Shown here: one piece after another, positions 24,290 to 35,063 of the stretch
Numbering within the stretch: the first letter of the stretch is position 1
How the letters are laid out: each line of letters opens with the position of its first letter
Source: JAGVSZ01 sp035456405
GTDB taxonomy: Bacteria; Pseudomonadota; Gammaproteobacteria; Burkholderiales; SG8-39
NCBI GenBank assembly: GCA_035456405.1
Contig: DATIDG010000049.1
Span: 186,001 to 250,000, forward strand
DNA length: 64,000 nucleotides
Direction of reading: 5' to 3'
Position numbers and translations under genes: made by a program
Notes under the pieces: generated by a model
The model's input: only the letters and a program-made list of their open reading frames with translations
Told to the model about the DNA's origin: nothing
Database searches by the model: none

Positions 24290-25642
24290 ATGGCCAAGGC
24301 GAAGTCCGTCTACGTCTGCGGCGAGTGCGGCGGGGCGTCCACCAAGTGGCAGGGACAGTGCGCCCACTGCGGCGCATGGAACTCGCTGCTCGAGACCGCA
24401 GCCGAGAGGCCCGCCCAACACCGCTTCAGCGGCGGCGCGAAGGCGTCGGCGCTGACGCCGCTTGCGCGCATCACCGCGAAGGAAGCCGCCCGGATGCCGA
24501 CCGGCGTGACGGAGTTCGATCGCGCGCTCGGCGGGGGGCTGGTGACCGGGCAGGTGGTGCTGATCGGCGGCGACCCCGGGATCGGCAAGTCGACGCTGCT
24601 CCTCCAGGCGCTCGCCTGGATGAGCGCGTCGCGCAAGGCGATCTACGTCACCGGCGAGGAGTCGGCGGAGCAGACGGCGCTGCGCGCGCAGCGGCTCCAG
24701 GTCGACACGGCAAGCGTGCATGTTCTCGCGGAGATCCAGCTCGAGCGGATCGCGGCGACGCTCGAGGCCGAGAAGCCCGAGGTCGCGGTGATCGATTCGA
24801 TCCAGACGCTGTACTCGGATGCGTTGACCTCCGCGCCGGGGTCCGTCGCGCAGGTCCGGGAGTGCGCCGCACAGCTCACGCGCGTCGCGAAGGGCATCGG
24901 CATTGCGCTCGTGTTCGTCGGTCATGTCACCAAGGAGGGGGCGCTCGCCGGGCCGCGCGTGCTGGAGCACATCGTCGACACGGTGCTCTACTTCGAGGGC
25001 GATCCGAACTCGAGCTTCCGGCTGATCCGGGCGTTCAAGAACCGCTTCGGCCCGGTGAACGAGCTCGGTGTATTCGCGATGACCGAAAAGGGGCTGCGCG
25101 GCGTCACCAACCCGTCCGCGCTCTTCCTTTCCCAGCATCGCGAGCCGGTGCCGGGGTCGTGCATCCTCGTCACCAACGAGGGGACGCGGCCCTTGCTGGT
25201 CGAGGTGCAGGCGCTCGTCGACGGCGCGCAGGGCATGAATCCGCGCCGGCTCGCGCAGGGGCTCGACCAGAGCCGCCTGGCGATGCTCCTCGCCGTGCTC
25301 CACCGCCACGCGGGCATCGCGTGCCACGACCAGGACGTCTTCGTGAATGCGGTGGGCGGCGTGCGCATCGGCGAGCCGGCGGCGGATCTCGCCGTGCTGC
25401 TGGCAATCGTGTCCAGCTTCCGCGGACGCCCGCTGCCGGAGAAGCTCGTCGTGTTCGGGGAGATCGGGCTTGCAGGGGAGGTCCGGCCGGCGCCGCGCGG
25501 CCAGGAGCGCCTGCGCGAAGCGGCGAAGCTCGGCTTCCGGAGGGCGCTCATCCCGAAGGCGAACGCACCCCGGCAGCCCGTAGAAGGCATTGAAGTGACC
25601 GCGGTCGAGCGGCTTGCCGACGCGGTCGCCGCGATTCAGTGA
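24290..25642 (+). CDS. radA: DNA repair protein RadA
   Basis: RadA (Sms) promotes branch migration and recombination repair. The 450-residue protein has an N-terminal C4 zinc finger (CGECGG ... CAHCGAWNSL), a RecA-like ATPase with Walker A GGDPGIGKST and the diagnostic KNRFG motif, and a C-terminal Lon-like domain without the protease Ser-Lys dyad context. ATG 24290 lies 2 nt after the alr stop. The gene ends convergent to hpnE with a perfect palindrome in the 93-bp gap. Confidence 0.96.
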   Translation: MAKAKSVYVCGECGGASTKWQGQCAHCGAWNSLLETAAERPAQHRFSGGAKASALTPLARITAKEAARMPTGVTEFDRALGGGLVTGQVVLIGGDPGIGKSTLLLQALAWMSASRKAIYVTGEESAEQTALRAQRLQVDTASVHVLAEIQLERIAATLEAEKPEVAVIDSIQTLYSDALTSAPGSVAQVRECAAQLTRVAKGIGIALVFVGHVTKEGALAGPRVLEHIVDTVLYFEGDPNSSFRLIRAFKNRFGPVNELGVFAMTEKGLRGVTNPSALFLSQHREPVPGSCILVTNEGTRPLLVEVQALVDGAQGMNPRRLAQGLDQSRLAMLLAVLHRHAGIACHDQDVFVNAVGGVRIGEPAADLAVLLAIVSSFRGRPLPEKLVVFGEIGLAGEVRPAPRGQERLREAAKLGFRRALIPKANAPRQPVEGIEVTAVERLADAVAAIQ

Positions 25643-25678
25643 CGCGACGATAGAGTCGGGGCGCACCGCTGAGAGGTG

Positions 25679-25710
25679 CCACCGGCTTCGCCGGCCGGCG
25701 AAGCCGGTGG
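25679..25710. repeat. Perfect 16-bp palindrome between radA and hpnE
   Basis: CCACCGGCTTCGCCGG at 25679-25694 is followed directly by its exact reverse complement, giving a 32-bp perfect palindrome with no spacer. In RNA it would fold as a long hairpin with the loop formed by the central bases. It sits between convergent genes and could serve as a bidirectional terminator, a transcript stabiliser or a REP-like mobile repeat. Confidence 0.75.
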
Positions 25711-25735
25711 CGGCAGGGCTGAACGGGCCTTTGAG

Positions 25736-27016
25736 TCAGCGCGCTAGCGCGAGCCCCGCAGCGGCGACGCCGCTGCGCACGGCCGACTCGAGCGTGGCCG
25801 GATAGTCGCTCTCCGTATAGTCGCCGGCGAGGAACAACCCGTCGACCGGCGTGGTGATCGACGGGCGAACGAGGCCGGGGCGGCAGCTGAACGTCGCGCG
25901 CTTCTCGGCGATCACGCGCGACCAGCGCGGCACGGGAAGCGTCGGCACTCCCGCGGAAAGTTCGGCGTGGATCGCCGCGGCGAGATCGGGATGGGCGAGC
26001 GCCTGGTGGCGCCCCGAGGCGCTGAGCACGCCTGCGACGAGCCCGCGGTGGCCGGAGAGGGCGCCGCGGTCGAACGCCCACTGAAGCAGGCCGCCCGTGA
26101 ATCCGAGCATCGGAAACGGCAGTGCCACTGCTTCAGGGTACTGGAGGTACACCGTATAAATCGGTTCGTGCTCGAGCAAGCCGATCTGGGCGGCCACGCT
26201 TCTCAGCTGCGGAGTCGACGCGAGAAGCGAGCCGGCATGCTGCGGCCCGGCCGCGACGATGACGCGGTCGAACGGTTGCGGGTCGGGATCGAGCTGGAAC
26301 CTTCCCGCGCTGCCGTCGACAAGGCGAACCGGTGCGCCGAGCCGGACCTCGCCGCCGCGATTCGCGACGAACCGCGCCGCCGGTTCGGGGAACACCGCGC
26401 CGAGATCGATCCGCGGCAGGAGCAGGTCGCTGGCCGGTCGCGGGCCGCCGAGCGTATCGCGGAGCACGTTGACGAACACCCGGGCGGAGGCGTGATCGGC
26501 CGGCGTGTTGAGGGCCGACACGCAGAGCGGCTCCCAGAGCAAATCGCGCAACGCGCTCGTCTGGCCGCGGTTCGCCAACAGCGCGGCGACGGTGTCGTCC
26601 TGCGCCAACCTGAATCCGTCGTTGCGCAGGCGATGCATGAACGCCGCAGCCCGCAGTCGGTCGGCGAGCGATAGACCACGCGCAGCGAGCAGGCCGACGA
26701 CGAGATGCAGCGGCGCGGGCAACGGCGCGGCTTTCAGGTGGAAGCCGGTCGCAGTCCGCAACTCGAGTGGCAATCGCATCAAGCCCGCGCCGGGGTCGAT
26801 GCCGACGGCCCGCATCATTCGCAGCGTCTCAGTGTACGCGCCGACAAGGATGTGCTGGCCGTTGTCGAGATCCGCGTCGTCGAGCGTGACGCGGCGTGCG
26901 CGTCCGCCGAGCTGCCGCGACGCCTCGAACACGACGACCCGCGCGCCCCGCCCGGCGAGCGTGACCGCCGCGGACAAGCCGGCCCAGCCGGCGCCGATCA
27001 CCGCCACCCGGATCAC
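25736..27016 (-). CDS. hpnE: Hydroxysqualene dehydroxylase HpnE
   Basis: FAD-dependent amine-oxidase-fold enzyme of 426 residues that reduces hydroxysqualene to squalene. The FAD motif AVIGAGWAGLSAA is at 4-16, GGRARRVTLDDADLDNGQHILVGAY follows, and the C-terminus has the FAD-contact FLAGDYTESDYPATLESAVRSG. GTG 27016 overlaps the hpnD stop by GTGA, and the protein from there begins directly at the Rossmann strand. Third enzyme of the hpnC-hpnD-hpnE squalene route, which supplies hopanoids or related lipids. A cyclase gene is not in this window. Confidence 0.93.
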   Translation of the reverse strand: MIRVAVIGAGWAGLSAAVTLAGRGARVVVFEASRQLGGRARRVTLDDADLDNGQHILVGAYTETLRMMRAVGIDPGAGLMRLPLELRTATGFHLKAAPLPAPLHLVVGLLAARGLSLADRLRAAAFMHRLRNDGFRLAQDDTVAALLANRGQTSALRDLLWEPLCVSALNTPADHASARVFVNVLRDTLGGPRPASDLLLPRIDLGAVFPEPAARFVANRGGEVRLGAPVRLVDGSAGRFQLDPDPQPFDRVIVAAGPQHAGSLLASTPQLRSVAAQIGLLEHEPIYTVYLQYPEAVALPFPMLGFTGGLLQWAFDRGALSGHRGLVAGVLSASGRHQALAHPDLAAAIHAELSAGVPTLPVPRWSRVIAEKRATFSCRPGLVRPSITTPVDGLFLAGDYTESDYPATLESAVRSGVAAAGLALAR

Positions 27017-27846
27017 ACGGTGATCCAGGTCTTCCAGGCGATCCACAGCTTGCGGAGCGGCGTGAGCGCGACGCGGTGCTCGAGGACGCGATGTCCGTCG
27101 CTCCGGATCTCGCCGAGAAGCGTGCGATAGATGGCCGCCATCACCAGCCCGGGCCGCTGCGCGCGCCGGTCCTCCGCCGGGAGCAGGGCGAGCGCTTTAG
27201 TGTAGGCCCCTTCGGCACGCTTGACCTCGAACGCCATTAGCCGTGCGAAAGCGTCGGTGTGCCGCCGGTTCAGGATGTCGCTCGCGGACACCCCGAAGCG
27301 CGCCAGGTCCTCGAGCGGCAGGTAGATGCGATTCTTTCGCGCATCCTCGCCGACGTCACGGACGATGTTGGTGAGCTGGAATGCCGTGCCGAGCGCCTGC
27401 GCGTACTCGAGCGTGCGCGGATTCCTGTAGCCGAAGATGCCCGCGGCCAGCAACCCGACGACGCCGGCAACGTGATAGCAGTAGCGCTCCAGCGCGGCGA
27501 GGTCGGGATAGCGCGACTGACGCAGGTCCATTTCCATGCCGTCGATGATCTCGCCGAGCCGCTCGCGCGAGATGCCGAAGGTGCGGGCGACCGGCGCGAG
27601 CGCCTGCGTCACCGGGTGTTGCGGCTGGCCCGCCTCGAGGGTGGCGATCTCCTGCCGCCACCACGCCAGCTTCGCGGCGGCCACGCCGGGATCGGTGCAC
27701 TCGTCGACGACGTCATCCACTTCACGGCAGAACGCGTACAGGGCATTGATCGCGCGCCGCCGCTCCGGCGGGAGGAACAGGAAGGAATAGTAGAAGCTTG
27801 AGCCGCTCTGGGCTGCCCTGCGCTGGCAGTACTCGTCGGGAGTCAT
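27013..27846 (-). CDS. hpnD: Presqualene diphosphate synthase HpnD
   Basis: Trans-isoprenyl diphosphate synthase (head-to-head class I) of 277 residues that joins two farnesyl diphosphates to presqualene diphosphate. The two Asp-rich motifs are visible: DDVVDE around residue 43 and DVGEDARKNRIYLP around 163. ATG 27846 overlaps the hpnC stop (ATGA). Middle gene of the squalene operon. Confidence 0.93.
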   Translation of the reverse strand: MTPDEYCQRRAAQSGSSFYYSFLFLPPERRRAINALYAFCREVDDVVDECTDPGVAAAKLAWWRQEIATLEAGQPQHPVTQALAPVARTFGISRERLGEIIDGMEMDLRQSRYPDLAALERYCYHVAGVVGLLAAGIFGYRNPRTLEYAQALGTAFQLTNIVRDVGEDARKNRIYLPLEDLARFGVSASDILNRRHTDAFARLMAFEVKRAEGAYTKALALLPAEDRRAQRPGLVMAAIYRTLLGEIRSDGHRVLEHRVALTPLRKLWIAWKTWITV

Positions 27847-28661
27847 GTCGGATAGCGGACGGCGGCGCGCCACAGCATGAGGAGCCAGTCGGAGGCGCGC
27901 AGGACCGGTCGGCGCCGGAACACGTCGCCGCGCACCTGATCGATCTTCTCGAGGATGCGGAGACCGCCCTGGACCACGAGGCGCAGCTCGAAACCGCTGC
28001 GGCCCGCGACGGCACGCGCCAGCGGGGCGCCGGATTCTAGCATCGCGCGCGCCCGCGAAACCTGGAACGCGAGCATCTCGCGCAGCGGCGTGTCCACGCG
28101 CGCGGCGAACAGATCCGCCTCGGTCACGCCGTGCCGCGCCATCTCGTCCTGAGGCAGGTAGATGCGGTCCTTGCGCAGGTCGACGGCGACGTCCTGCCAG
28201 AAGTTCACGAGCTGGAGCCCGGTGCAGATCGCGTCGGACCAGCGGATGTTCTGCGGGTTCGCGGCACGGAAGAGGTGCAGCATCAGCAACCCCACCGGAT
28301 TCGCCGAGCGCCGGCAGTAGTCGAGCACTTCGTCGAAGTTCGCGTAGCGGCGCTTGACGACGTCCTGGCTGAACGCGTCGAGCAGGTCGTGAAACGCCCG
28401 GAGTGGAAGCCCGTGCTCCCGAATCGCCGTGGCGAGACGCGCGAACGGCGGCTCCGCCGCCGGTTGCCCGGCCGCGATGCCGTGCAGCGCCGCGCGGTAG
28501 CCGTCGAGGCGGGCGAGCCGCTCGGCGGCCGGCAGATTCCCCTCGTCGGCGAAGTCGTCCGCCGTGCGCGCGAACCAGTAGATTGCGCCGACCGCCGGGC
28601 GTAGCCTACGCGGAAGAAGCACCGAGGCGACTGGAAAGTTCTCGTAGTGACCGACCGACAT
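27843..28661 (-). CDS. hpnC: Hydroxysqualene synthase HpnC
   Basis: Squalene-synthase-fold enzyme of 272 residues that converts presqualene diphosphate to hydroxysqualene. It starts MSVGHYENFPVASVLLP, a hallmark of HpnC, and has the DDFADE motif near 35 and FWQDVAVDLRKDRIYLP near 150. First gene of the hpnCDE operon, with 4-nt overlaps down the line. It is divergent from the tRNA-Leu/tig transcript. Confidence 0.94.
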   Translation of the reverse strand: MSVGHYENFPVASVLLPRRLRPAVGAIYWFARTADDFADEGNLPAAERLARLDGYRAALHGIAAGQPAAEPPFARLATAIREHGLPLRAFHDLLDAFSQDVVKRRYANFDEVLDYCRRSANPVGLLMLHLFRAANPQNIRWSDAICTGLQLVNFWQDVAVDLRKDRIYLPQDEMARHGVTEADLFAARVDTPLREMLAFQVSRARAMLESGAPLARAVAGRSGFELRLVVQGGLRILEKIDQVRGDVFRRRPVLRASDWLLMLWRAAVRYPT

Positions 28662-28697
28662 TTCCCCGTTTCATCAATGGGATCGGGAGTCTTTTGG

Positions 28698-28727
28698 CTG
28701 ACAGTATAGGGGCATGTCCGGTAGAAT
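28698..28727 (+). promoter_or_regulatory. Predicted sigma70 promoter of tRNA-Leu
   Basis: CTGACA at 28698-28703 and TAGAAT at 28722-28727 are separated by 18 nt. The tRNA begins 24 nt after the -10 box, a plausible distance for a tRNA leader. Confidence 0.5.
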
Positions 28728-28750
28728 CCGGCATCGGCACGAAGGTCGCG

Positions 28751-28835
28751 GCGAAGGTGGCGGAACGGGTAGACGCACTGGATTTAGGTTCCAGCGCCGC
28801 AAGGCATGGGGGTTCGAGTCCCTTCCTTCGCACCA
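28751..28835 (+). tRNA. tRNA-Leu (anticodon TAG)
   Basis: 85 nt with acceptor stem GCGAAGG/CCTTCGC, a D-arm with GGAACGGGTAGACG, anticodon stem CTGGA/TCCAG around loop TTTAGGT (anticodon TAG), a long variable arm as expected for Leu, a T-arm with GGTTCGAGTCC, and an encoded CCA end. It precedes tig by 30 bp. Confidence 0.97.
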
Positions 28836-28865
28836 CCTCACTTCCAGGGATCCCGGATCGACTGA

Positions 28866-30170
28866 ATGCAGACCAATCTCGAAACGCTGGGTCAGCTTGA
28901 GCGGCGCCTTAACATGGCGGTGCCGGTGGCCGACATCGACAAGCAGGTCGACGAGCGGCTGAAACAGCTCGCGCGCACCGTGCGCATGGCCGGGTTCCGG
29001 CCGGGCAAGGTGCCGCTGAAGATCGTCGCGCAGCAGTACGGGCCGCAGGTGCGGTCCGAGGTGATCGGCGACGCGGTGGAGAAGTCGTTCTCCGCGGCGG
29101 TGCGCGACCAGAACCTGCGCGTGGCGGGTTACCCGCGGATCGAGCGCAAGGAGGCAAGCGGCGCGGACCGCCTCGAGTTCAGCGCCACGTTCGAGGTCTA
29201 CCCCGAAGTGCAGCTCGGCGACCTCTCCCGGGCCACCATCCAGCGGCCGACGCTCGCCGTGACCGACGCCGAGGTCGACAAGACGATCGCGGTGCTGCGC
29301 AAGCAGCGCACCCGCTACGAGGCCGCCGATCGCGCCGCCGCGAAGGGCGACCGCGTGGCTGTCGACTTCATCGGCACGATCGACGGGGCGGAGTTCGACG
29401 GCGGCAAGGCGACCGATGTTGCGTTCGTCATCGGGGAAGGGCGGATGCTGCCCGACTTCGAGGTCGGCGTGACCGGAATGAGGGCCGGCGAGTCGAAGTC
29501 CTTCCCAGTGGTCTTCCCGGCGGACTACCAGGGCAAGGACGTCGCGGGCAAGACCGCGAGCTTCGCGGTGACGGTGAAGAAGGTCGAGGCAGCCAGGCTG
29601 CCGGAGCTCGACGCCGATTTTGCGCGCGGCCTGGGCATCGCGGACGGCGACCTCGGCAAGATGCGCGCCGAGGTGAAGGCGAATGTCGAGCGCGAGGTGA
29701 AGAAGCGCCTCGGCGGGGACCTGAAGAACCGCGTGATGCAGGCGCTCCTCGACGCGGCCCGGCCCGACCTGCCGAAGTCGCTGGTGGACATGGAGGTGCA
29801 GCGGCTCGTGTCGGGCGCCCGGACCGACCTGCAGGCGCGCGGGCTCAAGATGGAGAACATGCCGATCGATCCGCAGGTGTTCGAGGAGCAAGCGAAGCGC
29901 CGCGTGGCGCTCGGACTGATCGTCGCGGAGCTCGTGAAGAAGCACGATCTCGCGGCGAAGCCGCAGCAGGTTCGCGCGCTCGTCGACGAGCACGCGGCGA
30001 GCTACGAGCAGCCCGGCGAAGTGGTGAAGTGGTACTATTCGCAGCCGGAGCGACTTGCGGAGTTCGAAGGTCTGGCCGTCGAGGAGAACGTCGTCGACTG
30101 GGTGCTCAGGAACGCCAAGGCCGTGGACACCCCGGTCGCGTTCGATCAACTCATGGGCGAGGCGACATGA
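28866..30170 (+). CDS. tig: Trigger factor
   Basis: Ribosome-bound chaperone and peptidyl-prolyl isomerase of 434 residues. The N-terminal ribosome-docking domain carries the family GFRPGKVP signature near residue 40. A FKBP-type domain follows (GDRVAVDFIGTIDGAEFDGG, about 160-245) and then the helical substrate-cradling C-terminal domain. Its stop overlaps the clpP start region (ATGA). First gene of the tig-clpP-clpX-lon protein quality-control block. Confidence 0.97.
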   Translation: MQTNLETLGQLERRLNMAVPVADIDKQVDERLKQLARTVRMAGFRPGKVPLKIVAQQYGPQVRSEVIGDAVEKSFSAAVRDQNLRVAGYPRIERKEASGADRLEFSATFEVYPEVQLGDLSRATIQRPTLAVTDAEVDKTIAVLRKQRTRYEAADRAAAKGDRVAVDFIGTIDGAEFDGGKATDVAFVIGEGRMLPDFEVGVTGMRAGESKSFPVVFPADYQGKDVAGKTASFAVTVKKVEAARLPELDADFARGLGIADGDLGKMRAEVKANVEREVKKRLGGDLKNRVMQALLDAARPDLPKSLVDMEVQRLVSGARTDLQARGLKMENMPIDPQVFEEQAKRRVALGLIVAELVKKHDLAAKPQQVRALVDEHAASYEQPGEVVKWYYSQPERLAEFEGLAVEENVVDWVLRNAKAVDTPVAFDQLMGEAT

Positions 30171-30832
30171 CGCGTAGGACCTGGATTCCCGCAACGGGGA
30201 TGAGCGATCGCGAGAGATTCGAGCCGCAAGGGCTCGGACTCGTCCCGATGGTGATCGAGCAGAGCGGACGGGGCGAACGCGCGTACGACATCTACTCGCG
30301 CTTGCTCAAGGAGCGGGTCGTCTTCCTGGTCGGGCCCGTCAACGAAGTCTCTGCCAACCTGATCGTCGCGCAGCTGCTGTTTCTCGAGTCCGAGAACCCA
30401 GACAAGGACATCGCGTTCTACATCAACTCTCCCGGCGGCTCGGTGTCGGCGGGGCTCGCGATCTACGACACGATGCAGTTCATCAAGCCCGACGTGTCGA
30501 CGCTGTGCATCGGCCAGGCTGCCAGCATGGGCGCGCTGCTGCTGTGCGCCGGATCGAAGGGCAAGCGGTTCTGCCTGCCGAACTCGCGCCTCATGATCCA
30601 CCAGCCGATGGGCGGCTTTCAGGGCCAGGCCTCGGACGTCGAGATCCACGCGAAGGAGATCCTGTACCTGCGCGGCAAGCTGAACGAGATCATGGCAAAG
30701 CACACGGGCCAGACCATCGACCAGATTGCCCGGGACACCGATCGGGACAATTTCCTATCTGCGGACGAGTCCATGAAGTATGGTCTCGTGGATCGGATTC
30801 TGACCTCGCGCACCGAGGCGACGGCGGGCTGA
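30167..30832 (+). CDS. clpP: ATP-dependent Clp protease proteolytic subunit ClpP
   Basis: Tetradecameric serine protease core. The triad is intact: Ser in GQAASMGALLL, His in RLMIHQPMGG and Asp in ARDTDRDNF. Two starts are possible. ATG 30167 has a good GAGG ribosome site and overlaps the tig stop, giving 221 residues. ATG 30200 (MSDRERFEPQ) gives 210 residues, closer to the usual length and N-terminus. I list the longer form, but the shorter is quite possible. It works with ClpX encoded 11 nt downstream. Confidence 0.96.
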   Translation: MTRRTWIPATGMSDRERFEPQGLGLVPMVIEQSGRGERAYDIYSRLLKERVVFLVGPVNEVSANLIVAQLLFLESENPDKDIAFYINSPGGSVSAGLAIYDTMQFIKPDVSTLCIGQAASMGALLLCAGSKGKRFCLPNSRLMIHQPMGGFQGQASDVEIHAKEILYLRGKLNEIMAKHTGQTIDQIARDTDRDNFLSADESMKYGLVDRILTSRTEATAG

Positions 30833-30843
30833 GAGGGCACTAA

Positions 30844-32118
<1,275 letters not shown>

Positions 32119-32216
32119 GCCCTGCTGTCGCCGCCGCGGCTCGCCGCGCGTCCGACGGCTGCGCTTGAAGCCGGGGCGGACCGCCCCAACCTTCCTCCCT
32201 TGCGAGGAGTAACGCC

Positions 32217-34634
32217 ATGTCCACGAACGAACTCTCCAGCCTGCCCACCCAGTTCCCGCTCCTTCCCCTGCGGGACGTAGTGGTCTTTCCGCACATGGTG
32301 ATCCCGCTCTTCGTGGGGCGCCCGAAGTCGATCAAGGCGATGGAGATCGCCATGGAGGCGGGCAAGAGCATCCTCCTGGTGGCGCAGAAGTCCGCCGCCA
32401 AGGACGAGCCGACGCCCGAGGACATGTACTCGATCGGGTGCATCTCCAACATCCTGCAGATGCTCAAGCTTCCCGACGGCACGGTGAAGGTGCTCGTCGA
32501 GGGCAGCCAGCGCGCGCGGATCGACGAGATCGCCGACCAGCGCACGCACTACTCAGCGACCGCGACGCCGGTCGCGCCCGAGCCGGTCGATTCGACCGAG
32601 CTCGAGGCGATGCGGCGCGCGCTGGTGGCCCAGTTCGACCAGTACGTGAAGCTGAACAAGAAGATCCCGCCGGAGATCCTCACGTCCCTCGCCGGCATCG
32701 AGGAACCCGGGCGCCTCGCCGACACCGTTGCGGCGCACCTGCCGCTCAAGCTCGAGCAGAAGCAGAAGGTGCTCGAGATGTTCGACGTCAAGCAGCGGCT
32801 CGAGAGCCTGCTCGCCCAACTCGAGGCCGAGATCGACATCCTCCAAGTCGAGAAGCGGATCCGCGGGCGCGTCAAGCGCCAGATGGAGAAGAGTCAGCGC
32901 GAGTACTACCTCAACGAGCAGGTAAAGGCGATTCAGAAGGAGCTCGGCGAGGGCGAGGAGGGCGCCGACCTCGAGGAGATGGAGAAGCGCATCAAGGGCG
33001 CGCGCATGCCGAAGGAGGCGCGGATCAAGGCGGAAGCCGAGCTGAAGAAGCTCAAGCTGATGTCGCCCATGTCGGCCGAAGCGACGGTGGTGCGCAACTA
33101 CCTCGACACGCTGGTCGGCCTTCCGTGGCGCAAGAAGAGCAAGATCTCGAAGGACATCCCGGCGGCGGAGAAGGTCCTCGACGAGGACCACTACGGCCTG
33201 GAGAAGGTCAAGGAGCGCATCGTCGAGTACCTCGCGGTGCAGAGCCGGGTGGACAAGATGAAGGCGCCGATCCTGTGCCTCGTCGGGGCACCGGGCGTCG
33301 GCAAGACCTCGGTCGGCAAGTCGATTGCGCATGCGACCAACCGCAAGTTCGTCCGCATGTCGCTCGGCGGCGTTCGCGACGAGGCGGAGATCCGCGGCCA
33401 CCGCCGCACTTACATCGGTTCGATGCCTGGCAAGATCCTGCAGAACATGACCAAGGTCGGGGTGAGGAACCCGCTGTTCCTCCTCGACGAGGTGGACAAG
33501 CTGGGTATGGACTTCCGTGGCGATCCCTCGTCGGCGCTGCTGGAGGTGCTTGACCCGGAGCAGAACCACACGTTCGTCGACCACTACGTCGAGGTCGAGT
33601 TCGACCTCTCCGAGGTGATGTTCGTCGCCACGGCAAACACGCTCAACATCCCGCCGGCGCTGCTCGACCGGATGGAGGTGATTCGGCTCTCCGGGTACAC
33701 CGAGGACGAGAAGGTGAACATTGCGGTGCGCTACCTGCTGCCCAAGCAGATGAAAAACAACGCGGTGAAGAAGGAGGAGCTAACGGTCCAGGAGAGCGCG
33801 ATCCGCGACATCATCCGCTACTACACGCGCGAGGCGGGCGTGCGCAACCTGGAGCGGGAGCTCTCCAAGATCTGCCGCAAGACGGTGAAGGGCCTTGTCT
33901 CCAAGGGCGACGGCAAGAAGGTGACCGTCACGACGCGCAACCTGGACAAGTTCCTGGGCGTGCGCCGCTTCACCTACGGGGTCGCGGAGCGGCAGAACCA
34001 GGTCGGCCAGGTCACCGGCCTCGCCTGGACCGAGGTCGGCGGCGAGCTGCTGACGATCGAGGTCGCGGTGATGCCGGGTAAGGCGAAGATCATCACGACC
34101 GGCAAGCTCGGCGAGGTGATGCAGGAGTCGATCCAGGCCGCGTTGTCGGTGGTGCGCAGCCGCGCGCAGCGCCTCGGAGTCGCCGACGACGTCTTCCAGA
34201 ACCGGGACATTCACATCCACCTGCCGGAAGGCGCGACGCCCAAGGACGGGCCGAGCGCAGGCACCGGCATCTGCACGGCGATGGTCTCGGCGCTGACCGG
34301 AATTCCGGTGCGGGCCGACGTCGCGATGACCGGCGAGATCACGCTCCGCGGCGAGGTGCTCGTCATCGGCGGGCTCAAGGAGAAGCTGCTCGCGGCGCAC
34401 CGCGGGCAGATCAAGACGGTCCTGATCCCCGAGGAGAACGTGAAGGACCTCGTGGAGATCCCCGACAACATCAAGAATCGCCTCGAGATCGTTCCGGTGA
34501 AATGGATCGATCAGGTGCTCGACGTGGCGCTCGAGCGCAAGCCCGAGCCGGTCGCAGCCGCCGCGGACGCCGCGCCCGCCGTCCAGCCGGCAGTTCCGGA
34601 CGACAAGCCCGCGACCTCCGTGATCACGCACTGA
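32217..34634 (+). CDS. lon: ATP-dependent protease Lon (La)
   Basis: 805-residue AAA+ protease. It contains the N-terminal substrate domain (FPLLPLRDVVVFPHMVIPLFVGR), a coiled-coil region around 190-290, Walker A GAPGVGKTS, and the protease domain with catalytic Ser in PKDGPSAGTGI and Lys in GGLKEKLLAAHRG. The C-terminal tail after the domain is Ala/Pro-rich. A GCGAGGAGTAACGCC ribosome site precedes the ATG. It sits 98 bp after clpX, so it may have its own promoter there, and degrades damaged and regulatory proteins. Confidence 0.98.
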   Translation: MSTNELSSLPTQFPLLPLRDVVVFPHMVIPLFVGRPKSIKAMEIAMEAGKSILLVAQKSAAKDEPTPEDMYSIGCISNILQMLKLPDGTVKVLVEGSQRARIDEIADQRTHYSATATPVAPEPVDSTELEAMRRALVAQFDQYVKLNKKIPPEILTSLAGIEEPGRLADTVAAHLPLKLEQKQKVLEMFDVKQRLESLLAQLEAEIDILQVEKRIRGRVKRQMEKSQREYYLNEQVKAIQKELGEGEEGADLEEMEKRIKGARMPKEARIKAEAELKKLKLMSPMSAEATVVRNYLDTLVGLPWRKKSKISKDIPAAEKVLDEDHYGLEKVKERIVEYLAVQSRVDKMKAPILCLVGAPGVGKTSVGKSIAHATNRKFVRMSLGGVRDEAEIRGHRRTYIGSMPGKILQNMTKVGVRNPLFLLDEVDKLGMDFRGDPSSALLEVLDPEQNHTFVDHYVEVEFDLSEVMFVATANTLNIPPALLDRMEVIRLSGYTEDEKVNIAVRYLLPKQMKNNAVKKEELTVQESAIRDIIRYYTREAGVRNLERELSKICRKTVKGLVSKGDGKKVTVTTRNLDKFLGVRRFTYGVAERQNQVGQVTGLAWTEVGGELLTIEVAVMPGKAKIITTGKLGEVMQESIQAALSVVRSRAQRLGVADDVFQNRDIHIHLPEGATPKDGPSAGTGICTAMVSALTGIPVRADVAMTGEITLRGEVLVIGGLKEKLLAAHRGQIKTVLIPEENVKDLVEIPDNIKNRLEIVPVKWIDQVLDVALERKPEPVAAAADAAPAVQPAVPDDKPATSVITH

Positions 34635-34679
34635 CGCGCCGGGCGCGGGAGCGATCCCGCGCGCCGGGCCGGCGCGGCC

Positions 34680-34709
34680 TTGACTTCGCGAGCGGCGCGT
34701 TGCTATAAG
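34680..34709 (+). promoter_or_regulatory. Predicted sigma70 promoter of hupB
   Basis: TTGACT at 34680-34685 and TATAAG at 34704-34709 with an 18-nt spacer, about 80 bp upstream of the hupB start. It follows the lon stop directly. Confidence 0.55.
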
Positions 34710-34788
34710 GAACGCCTTCCCGGCTTCGTCCTCGGCGCGCACTACGCGGTGCCGTCCAATCGCACACCGGTTCTTTCAAGGGGGATCC

Positions 34789-35061
34789 GTGAACAAGAGC
34801 GACATGATCGAGCAGATCGCCAAGTCCGCCGACATCTCCAAGGCGGCAGCCGAGCGCGCGCTCGACGCCGCCGTCGCGAGCATCAAGGCGGCGTTGCGGA
34901 AGGGCACGCCGGTCACCCTCGTGGGCTTCGGAACATTCTACGTCGGCAAGCGCGCCGCGCGCACCGGCCGCGACCCGCGCACGCAGGCCGAGATCCGGAT
35001 CAAGGCCGCGCGCGTGCCGAAGTTCCGTCCTGGAAAGGCGCTGAAGGATGCGCTAAACTGA
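34789..35061 (+). CDS. hupB: DNA-binding protein HU-beta
   Basis: 90-residue nucleoid protein with the HU signature (GFGTFYVGKRAARTGRDPRTQ) around residue 45 and the conserved C-terminal FRPGKALKDALN. GTG start at 34789 after an AAGGGGGA ribosome site. It follows lon, the usual place for hupB in proteobacteria. A GC-rich hairpin starts 3 nt after its stop. Confidence 0.97.
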   Translation: MNKSDMIEQIAKSADISKAAAERALDAAVASIKAALRKGTPVTLVGFGTFYVGKRAARTGRDPRTQAEIRIKAARVPKFRPGKALKDALN

Positions 35062-35063
35062 CT

